Below are positions 59,801 to 64,000 of a stretch of DNA of 64,000 nt, one piece after another. The position numbers and the translations under genes are program-made. Position 1 is the first letter of the stretch. Every line of letters begins with the position of its first letter. The stretch is from contig NC_135376.1 in the NCBI RefSeq assembly GCF_049243985.1, forward strand, positions 28,640,001-28,704,000, in the 5' to 3' direction. The notes below the pieces were generated by a model. The model searched no databases. It had not been told where the DNA came from and was given only the letters and a program-made list of their open reading frames with translations. This DNA comes from Paroedura picta. Taxonomy: Eukaryota; Chordata; Lepidosauria; Squamata; Gekkonidae.

Positions 59801-61515
59801 GACTTTAATGTCACCCCAAAATCATATGTACAGGGTCCAAAATGAAACAAAGTGGATGCCAATGGCTAAGAGCCAGAAAAAGTATTTTGGAAGTATACAA
59901 AATCAAAGTGGTTAACAGTCTAGCGGCCTCCTCCACACCCTGGAGAGATGCATAATTTAGGACAATGGGTCTCCCAGAACCTATTAACTCACACCTAGAC
60001 TAATCCTATCAATGGCCTATTATGCACAGCCGCTGAAACGGCGGCATCGAGAATGCAGAGGAGGAAGAAGCGAAGCAAACCGCTTACGCATGGGATGGAA
60101 CGCAATGGCGGCAAAACCCAGAGTATCCGATTATGCACGCGGCTACTCCAGAGTCGCTTCTGGTTGTGCCCGCATCTCACTAACGCGGCTTTTTCAGCAG
60201 CATATCTTGACTCTGCGCCCGGTTGCTGCCTACAGCGTGCATAATTGGTGATTTTAGCCGCCACCATTCCACCCCGAATGCAGACCTTCCACTCCATGCA
60301 TAATGGGCCTTTGTCATACCTTGTTTCCTCAGCTTACACTTACTTTAATCAAACACCAATTAATCAAGTCTCAATTCTATTCACAGACCTGGAGGACCTC
60401 TGATGCCATTTTGTCCTGGTAATCCTTGCTTCCCTTTATCACCCTTATCACCTGCACATCCTGGATGCCCTGTATACAGAAGAAGGTATAAATCATTTGC
60501 AGGAGTATTAAAAGAAGGCTCTTTGAAGGCTCTATGTCTCTATTTGTATTTATTTATTTAGAAGACTTATTAGCGGCTTCTCTTCCTTTCGGGGCCCATG
60601 GCATAGGATAAAACACCTAGGATAAAATACATTACAAATATAAAACCGAAAATTAAAATCATTATTCAGGACTGATACTATACTTAAAAGGAATCAGTCC
60701 TAATTCAAATTATCTTCAACTACCTGCTAAAGTGAAAGGCCTGTAAGACAGAGCACTTCCACCAGGCCTATGGCTGAAGCCAGCCTATTAACAACAATGC
60801 AATAAAATCTCAGACCTCTTCCTGCCCCTCCCGTCCTTTTGATTTTTAAACAATTTTTACCATTTTAATTTGTTTCATATAGCTGTTAATTTTAATGATT
60901 TCATTGAGTTGAGCTTTCATAAAACATTTTTTAGCATTACACACATGCCATATAGAGATGATCACTAGGAAAGTCACTGTTAGTTCAAAAAATCTAGAAG
61001 AATCAGTGTGGTTGACCAGTCTGAAATACTGCCTTCTTACAAAAGCCCTGTAATACCTAGTAATCCTTCAAGTGAGAAAACAGTTTTCTCTATATAATTT
61101 TAGAATTTATTCTCTAGCTTATTGCTCTGCATTGGTAAAAAAAAGTATTTTACCTGGAGTTCCTGGTATCCCAGAATCCCCTCTGTTCCCAGGATGTCCA
61201 GGTTCTCCTACAAGGCCTAGTAGGCCTGGTGATCCACTTAAACCCTTTCTTCCTCTTTCTCCTGGGGGACCTGGATTGCCCTATGATGCATCAATGAAAT
61301 GTGTTTTAATTTAATTGTAGTAAACAATAACCAACCCCCAAAGCAGTACATGGTTTCAGCAAAGTTAGTGCTTGTTTTCTATACCTTGGGTCCTGGATTT
61401 CCTGTTTTAGCAGAAGCAGGTTCTCCTTTATCCCCTGGAACACCAACAAGTCCAGGAGACCCTGGTATACCTGCATGTCCAGGCAAACCTGAAGAACCTT
61501 GTTCACCCTTAGGAC
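44808..61515 (-). CDS. COL4A3: COL4A3, collagen type IV alpha-3 chain (C-terminal part, 16 exons)
   Basis: Join, in transcript order: 61515..61385, 61280..61154, 60469..60389, 59592..59494, 58232..58182, 57697..57512, 56777..56647, 54402..54330, 53789..53718, 53627..53508, 52741..52643, 50481..50269, 48371..48194, 47413..47299, 45935..45763, 44892..44808. The product is a secreted basement-membrane collagen chain that assembles with alpha-4 and alpha-5 through its NC1 domain. The first eleven exons encode Gly-X-Y repeats with type IV-like interruptions; most begin in the second base of a Gly codon. The last five complete the NC1 domain. NC1 blocks [62 protein letters not shown] and [15 protein letters not shown] fit alpha-3 better than alpha-1 or alpha-4. 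COL4A3 upstream of MFF is the conserved order. Compared with human, about 18 residues are missing between the PCG motif and the NC1 start, so one short exon may be overlooked. Confidence 0.94.
45763..45935 (-). CDS. COL4A3: COL4A3 NC1 exon (173 nt)
   Basis: Encodes [40 protein letters not shown] and [13 protein letters not shown](R). Near-identical to vertebrate alpha-3 NC1. Confidence 0.95.
47299..47413 (-). CDS. COL4A3: COL4A3 NC1 exon (115 nt)
   Basis: Encodes (R)[38 protein letters not shown]. It starts the second NC1 half with its own HSQ motif. Donor TTATG|GTAAGA, phase 0. Confidence 0.94.
48194..48371 (-). CDS. COL4A3: COL4A3 NC1 exon (178 nt)
   Basis: Acceptor TTCTAG|GAACAACAG gives (G)[18 protein letters not shown] and [20 protein letters not shown] to LEPYISR. 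A nearer AG (ACAACAG) would drop TTG, which matches human GTLGSC, so the upstream acceptor is preferred. It retains the Met of TTMPF, the position used in the sulfilimine crosslink. Confidence 0.94.
49612..49740 (+). mobile_element. Hammerhead-like repeat, plus strand
   Basis: CTGAGGA at 49613-49619, A, a GATTGC/GCACTT hairpin, GAAA at 49635-49638, then CTTGAATAAATC, TTGGTCTTAAAGGTGCCATT and CAGACCAACATGGTTACCCA. It extends further 3' than the other copies. Confidence 0.65.
50013..50148. mobile_element. Palindromic hAT MITE, family 1 (GTCAACCTG subtype)
   Basis: 136 bp, CAGGGGTAGTCAACCTGTGG start. Target duplication CTTTAGAG at 50005-50012 against CTTTAGAC at 50149-50156. It lies 121 bp downstream of an NC1 exon's donor. 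Confidence 0.92.
50269..50481 (-). CDS. COL4A3: COL4A3 exon: end of collagenous domain and start of NC1
   Basis: 213 nt encoding (G)[18 protein letters not shown], then LYLPGTAKR, then NC1 [20 protein letters not shown] and [16 protein letters not shown](G). The HSQ and LFVQG motifs mark the first NC1 half. Donor CTTG|GTACTT. Confidence 0.95.
51331..51366. repeat. (AGT)n/(AAT)n microsatellite
   Basis: Perfect GTA units that switch to ATA units; intronic in COL4A3, probably the tail of a decayed retroelement. Confidence 0.85.
51510..51645. mobile_element. Palindromic hAT MITE, family 1
   Basis: 136 bp palindrome with exact target duplication TTGTATAA at 51502-51509 and 51646-51653, in a COL4A3 intron. 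Confidence 0.95.
51826..52245. repeat. Cluster of large imperfect palindromes
   Basis: The first unit has perfect 22-bp outer arms (51826-51847 with 51885-51906) and an alternative 16-bp inner pairing. Similar units with AGCAAAGCCCACTGAG, AGGGAGAACTTTCCCTGCA and GGGCAGTCTGGTCT follow at about 51950-52050 and 52110-52215. Frames are open on both strands through the repeats, without homology. Origin unknown. Confidence 0.6.
52643..52741 (-). CDS. COL4A3: COL4A3 exon, Gly-X-Y
   Basis: 99 nt encoding (G)[18 protein letters not shown] then [14 protein letters not shown](G). Acceptor CTGAATCCAG is chosen because it puts the frame on G|GG. Confidence 0.88.
53508..53627 (-). CDS. COL4A3: COL4A3 exon, Gly-X-Y
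   Basis: 120 nt encoding (G)[19 protein letters not shown] through [12 protein letters not shown](G). The PVHAVHFPG interruption aligns with human TLKIISLPG. Confidence 0.92.
53718..53789 (-). CDS. COL4A3: COL4A3 exon, Gly-X-Y
   Basis: 72 nt encoding (G)[18 protein letters not shown] then PKGPP(G), aligned to human GEKGNPGFLG...GPKGPPG. Confidence 0.92.
53945..54020 (-). mobile_element. LINE/SINE 3'-tail fragment
   Basis: On the minus strand: CATTGTAAGCTGTTTTGAGA, CTGCTTTGGGTAGTGAAAAG, TAGGATATAAAAA, the common reptile retroelement tail. Fossil. Confidence 0.5.
54330..54402 (-). CDS. COL4A3: COL4A3 exon, Gly-X-Y
   Basis: 73 nt, starting on a whole codon: [19 protein letters not shown] then LVGRK(G). 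Acceptor CTTGCAG, donor AAAAG|GTAATA. Confidence 0.9.
54546..54893. mobile_element. Foldback insertion flanked by a 14-bp direct repeat
   Basis: The 14-mer CACTCCGAATTTAA occurs at 54532-54545 and 54894-54907. Between them, inverted arms of about 70-80 bp (about 54610-54686 and 54818-54890) share ATAAAGAAAAA, CCTATTTTTGTGGTTTTCCT and AGGACTTCTGTCAAAA. About 130 bp of unrelated sequence separates them. Class not identified. Confidence 0.65.
56647..56777 (-). CDS. COL4A3: COL4A3 exon, Gly-X-Y
   Basis: 131 nt encoding (G)[18 protein letters not shown] through [15 protein letters not shown]. The PPSYSIKG interruption aligns with human PPGSHVIGIKG. It ends in phase 0 (CCTCCA|GTAAGT), matching the next exon's whole Gly start. 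Confidence 0.91.
57512..57697 (-). CDS. COL4A3: COL4A3 exon, Gly-X-Y
   Basis: 186 nt encoding (G)[18 protein letters not shown] through [18 protein letters not shown] to DGKQ(G). The TVVS interruption followed by GNRGPPG aligns with human AIIPGQTGNRGPPG. Confidence 0.92.
58182..58232 (-). CDS. COL4A3: COL4A3 exon, short, with Gly-Arg-Gly interruption
   Basis: 51 nt encoding (G)[16 protein letters not shown](G). The sequence GSP-GR-GAT lacks one residue of a triplet. Its 3' half and following intron are duplicated at 58885-58990. Confidence 0.88.
58885..58990 (-). repeat. Partial duplication of a COL4A3 exon and its donor-side intron
   Basis: Copy of the segment at about 58110-58216, with only a few differences. 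It includes the last 30 or so exon bases, the GTGAGG donor and about 75 bp of intron. The exon's own acceptor is not included. The copy lies upstream of the parent exon in transcript order. Confidence 0.85.
59000..59213 (+). mobile_element. L2-clade LINE 3' end
   Basis: Ends GTAAACCGCCCTGAGCCTCC, GGGGAGGGCGGTATAGAAGT and (AATA)n. It abuts the duplicated exon fragment at 58990. Confidence 0.75.
59494..59592 (-). CDS. COL4A3: COL4A3 exon, Gly-X-Y
   Basis: 99 nt encoding (G)[18 protein letters not shown] then [14 protein letters not shown](G). It lines up with the human GDQGRDGIPGPAGEKG segment. Confidence 0.9.
60012..60313. mobile_element. Candidate MITE with TTATGCA-containing inverted ends
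   Basis: Inverted ends GGCCTATTATGCA and TGCATAATGGGCC; the internal half-sites GATTATGCACGC and GCGTGCATAATT repeat the motif. CpG-richer than the surrounding intron. No clear target duplication, so superfamily is open. Similar end motif to 15219-15393. Confidence 0.6.
60389..60469 (-). CDS. COL4A3: COL4A3 exon, Gly-X-Y
   Basis: 81 nt encoding (G)[19 protein letters not shown] then NGIRGPP(G). Acceptor TGTATACAG, donor TCCAG|GTCTGT (weak). Confidence 0.87.
60541..60900. mobile_element. LINE fragments
   Basis: 60541-60620 resembles a reverse-strand LINE tail (AATAAATAAATA on the minus strand, GCCGCTAATAAGTC). 60735-60835 matches the C-terminal L2 region on the plus strand (CTGTAAGACAGAGCACTTCC). 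Old. Confidence 0.5.
61154..61280 (-). CDS. COL4A3: COL4A3 exon, Gly-X-Y
   Basis: 127 nt starting on a whole Gly codon: [19 protein letters not shown] through GDSGIPGTP(G). Acceptor CATCATAG, donor CTCCAG|GTAAAA. Confidence 0.9.
61385..61515 (-). CDS. COL4A3: COL4A3 exon, Gly-X-Y
   Basis: 131 nt encoding (G)[18 protein letters not shown] and on to KTGNPGPK. It has a [10 protein letters not shown] interruption. It starts in phase 1 and ends in phase 0 (CCCAAG|GTATAG). Confidence 0.88.
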
Positions 61516-61589
61516 CTGCAATGATAATGTTAGGTTATTTGGAAACTTTCTGAAAAGATAATAACCACTAAATCAAAGCAAGTCAAAAG

Positions 61590-63075
61590 AAGTTGAAAGG
61601 GCTGCTGCGGGCCAAATTTCAGCATTCCTGGAAGAAACTTCAGCCCTTCACCCATTTCAGTCGGGCTTCCGGCCTGGCCATGGGGTGGAGACAGCGCTAG
61701 TCGCCCTGACGGATGACCTCCGCCGCCAACAGGACCGAGGTGGGTCAGCGCTACTGATACTATTAGACCTGTCAGCAGCGTTTGACACAGTCAGTCATGA
61801 GCTCCTAGCTCACCGCCTTGCCGACGCTGGGATACGGAGGACAGCCCTCAAATGGCTGATCTCCTTCCTCCAGGGTCGCAGACAGAGGGTAGCAATAGGA
61901 GAGAGAGTATCTAGCCGTCACCAGCTCACATGTGGAGTCCCACAAGGAGCAGTCCTCTCTCCTATCCTATTTAATATCTTCATGCGCCCTCTCGCTCAGC
62001 TGGTACGGAGGTTTGGGCTGGGTTGCCAGCAATATGCAGATGACAGCCAGCTCTTCCTCCTGCTGGATGACTGCCCTGACTCCCCCCCCCCCCCAGAATC
62101 CTTAGCCATAAGCCTGGAAGCAGTGACAAATGGATCAAGCAGAGTCGTCTGAAGCTCAATCCTGCAAAGAGGAGGTCCTGTGTTTGGGTAGGAAGGGACC
62201 ATGGGAGGAAGCGCGCCTACCCACCCTGGACGGTGTGCAGTTCCTAGCGACTCACTCTGCCAGGAACCTGGGTGTGATCCTGGATGCTTCCCTTGCAATG
62301 GAAACCCAAGGTCACGAAGGTAGCATGGCTGGCATTTTACCACCTCCGCCAAGCCAAACTATTAGCGCCCTACCTGGAACCAGCCACAGTGATCCATGCG
62401 ATGGTCACCTCCAGACTGGACTTCTGCAACTCGCTCTACGCAGGCATACCCTTATCCTTGATCCGGAAACTACAACTGGTGCAGAATGCCACAGCCAGGA
62501 CTCTCACTAAGACATCATGGAGATCTCATATCCAGCAGGTACTCCAAGAACTCGGTTGTCTCCCAGTTGAATTCCGGATTAAGCTTAAGGTTTTGATAAT
62601 CACCTTTAAGGCCATTTAAGGTCTGGGCCCAGTGTATCTGAGAGACTGCCTCCCTGCCTATACCCCCCGAAGAGCTCTACGCTCCACCACCTCCAACTGG
62701 CTACGGATCCCTGGCCCTAAAGAGGCACGTCGGGCCTCAACAAGGGCCAGGGCCTTTCCACCTGGTGGAATGAGCTCCCCGAAGAGATCAGGATCCTGCC
62801 GGAACCTCCCAAGTCCGCAGGGCCTGCAAAAAGGAGCTCTTCCACCAGGCATTTGGTGGGGCCAACAGAGCCATAACATCTACAGGTGCCGAACCTACTG
62901 AGGGATTGTCAAGTTATTGTTGAAGTGCCATTCTAATTGTTCCAGTTGATGATGTGTTGTTATTGTTATACTGTTATATTGATTTTGATAGCGTTCTATG
63001 TGAATGTCCAAAAATGTTTTATGTAAACCGCCCAGAGCCGTAGGGAAGGGCGGTAAATGAATGAATGAATGAATG
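61590..63075 (+). mobile_element. L2-clade LINE, 5'-truncated, broken
   Basis: Reverse-transcriptase segment with FQSGFRPGHGVETALVALTD, LDLSAAFDTVSHELLAHRLA, GVPQGAVLSPILFNIFMRPL and YADDSQL (about 62035), followed in shifted frames by NSLYAGIPLSL and KLQLVQNATARTL. The 3' tail is ACCGCCCAGAGCCGTAGGGA then (AATG)n. Frameshifts near 62090 and 62130 and a stop after FKAI near 62619. Older than the copy at 7845. Antisense in a COL4A3 intron. Confidence 0.88.
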
Positions 63076-63076
63076 T

Positions 63077-63190
63077 CAGCGTGATGTAGAGGTTAACTGA
63101 ATGCCCACTGTGCCATAAAAAGCTGCTGGGTGATTATGGGCTAGTCACATACTCACAGATCTTGGTAACTGCCTTAATCCAATCTCAGAT
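63077..63190 (+). mobile_element. tRNA-derived (Sauria-like) SINE fragment
   Basis: Head TCAGCGTGATGTAGAGGTTA and body GCTGGGTGATTATGGGCTAG, directly after the L2 tail. Degenerate. Confidence 0.5.
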
Positions 63191-63269
63191 ACTGTCACAT
63201 AGTTTCTTCCTGGCAATTAACCCCCCTGCCCTATCTCTACCTATATGCAATGGTTGAGGATATTCTGTT

Positions 63270-63362
63270 TCACAGTATCTGATGAAGTGTGCACATATAC
63301 AAAAACTTATACTTTGAATAAAACTTTGTTGGACTTAAACGTGCCACTGAACTCAAACTTTG
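63270..63362 (+). mobile_element. Hammerhead-like repeat, plus strand
   Basis: CTGATGA at 63279-63285, A, GTGTGC/ATATAC hairpin (63287-63300), AAAA in place of GAAA, then ACTTTGAATAAAACTTTGTT and GGACTTAAACGTGCCACTGA. Confidence 0.6.
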
Positions 63363-63404
63363 TTCTCACACCAGGTTGTGTGAAAAAAAAATGGAGAAGG
63401 GAAT

Positions 63405-63600
63405 AATGTTTTAAACCACTTTGGTTTAAAGAAAAAGGGAAAAATGGGATATAAATGAAGTGAATAAACAATGAATTATAAAAATAAAATACTGAACAAA
63501 GTACAGAAGCATATGTTACCATATCTGTATCTTTTCCTTTTTTCTGTAAACCGCCCTGAGCCCTCAGGGAGGGTGGGATATAAATAAAATAAAACAAACA
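63405..63600 (+). mobile_element. Two LINE 3'-tail fragments
   Basis: 63405-63475 reads AAACCACTTTGGTTTAAAG then GGGATATAAATGAAGTGAAT. 63540-63598 reads GTAAACCGCCCTGAGCCCTC and GGGATATAAATAAAATAAAA, an L2 tail. Confidence 0.6.
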
Positions 63601-64000
63601 AATATGTATTGGCGTTCAATACCCCTTCCCCTCAGCACATTCTTGCTGCAATCTGAATAGTTACAGATTCTCTAACCAAATCAGATGAAGGTTCCACTAT
63701 CAGAGTTCATTAGCTGTATTTATCAATCCGCCTTCACTAATAATATGACACCGCTCCCACAGATGAATAGAGCATTCTTCCTCACATTCTTAGCAATTCC
63801 CAGAACATTATAAAAGAAAAAATAAGCCCAAACCTCAAATGTCTACGATATTAGCATGAGGACAGCAGTTCAGAATTTTGTTATAACAGGGGGTGGAGGG
63901 TGCGAGGGGCGTTAAGGGAGGGAACGTGGGAGGATGCTTTGAAATGCAAGAGGGGGGTGGGAGGGGCACTTTCAAGCGGGCCCAGGAAGGTGCCACAGCT

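Larger units (their letters stand above)
61516..64000 (-). other. COL4A3 intron at the right edge
   Basis: No collagen exon was recognised between 61516 and 64000; the next upstream exon lies off the window. The stretch 63600-64000 shows no gene, only a purine-rich G-run segment from about 63885. Confidence 0.6.

Noticed and set aside
60012-60297. Frames within the GC-richer block at 60 kb
   Set aside because: They fall inside a MITE-like repeat and have no homology.
61072-61553. Plus-strand frames with Pro/Gly-rich content
   Set aside because: Antisense to COL4A3 collagen exons; Gly-X-Y coding reads as Pro- and Gly-rich on the opposite strand.

Overview
This is a piece of vertebrate nuclear genome, almost certainly from a squamate reptile. 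Three host genes with split exons are recognisable by protein homology, all on the minus strand. The introns and gaps carry a reptile-type repeat load: L2-clade and CR1 LINE pieces, tRNA-derived SINEs, one SINE with a 5S-rRNA head and a Sauria-type tail, and many short hAT-type elements with exact 8-bp target duplications. A gecko is plausible, but the sequence alone does not prove the species.

Reading in the direction of transcription (high to low coordinates), the window opens inside COL4A3, the alpha-3 chain of type IV collagen. Sixteen exons between 61515 and 44808 encode the distal Gly-X-Y collagenous domain and the whole C-terminal NC1 domain, ending at a TGA. The 5' part of the gene lies beyond the right edge. 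The gap from 44.8 to 39.4 kb holds the COL4A3 3' UTR, SINEs, a decayed L2 copy and one unassigned possible terminal exon at 41730-41641. Next is MFF (mitochondrial fission factor): a CpG-island promoter at about 38.8-39.4 kb, then six coding exons from 33355 to 7650 that join to a 285-residue protein. MRPL44 (mitochondrial ribosomal protein mL44) starts only 2.6 kb beyond the MFF stop. Its CpG island lies at about 4.6-5.2 kb and exons 1-3 run from 5003 to 832; the final exon lies off the left edge.

The three genes do not form a pathway. COL4A3 builds basement membrane, MFF recruits DRP1 to mitochondria, and MRPL44 belongs to the large mitoribosomal subunit. COL4A3 next to MFF is the conserved vertebrate order. 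MRPL44 next to MFF is not the human arrangement and suggests a lineage-specific or ancestral sauropsid linkage.

I found no clearly novel gene system. The most interesting observations are a duplicated COL4A3 exon half that could act as an in-frame 27-nt mini-exon, a GC-AG intron in MFF, the orphan exon at 41.7 kb, a repeat family with a hammerhead-like hairpin sometimes arranged as head-to-head dimers, a 37-bp hAT remnant that is only two inverted ends, and a 350-bp foldback insertion with a 14-bp direct repeat. No retroviral, LTR or other capsid-bearing element was recognised.
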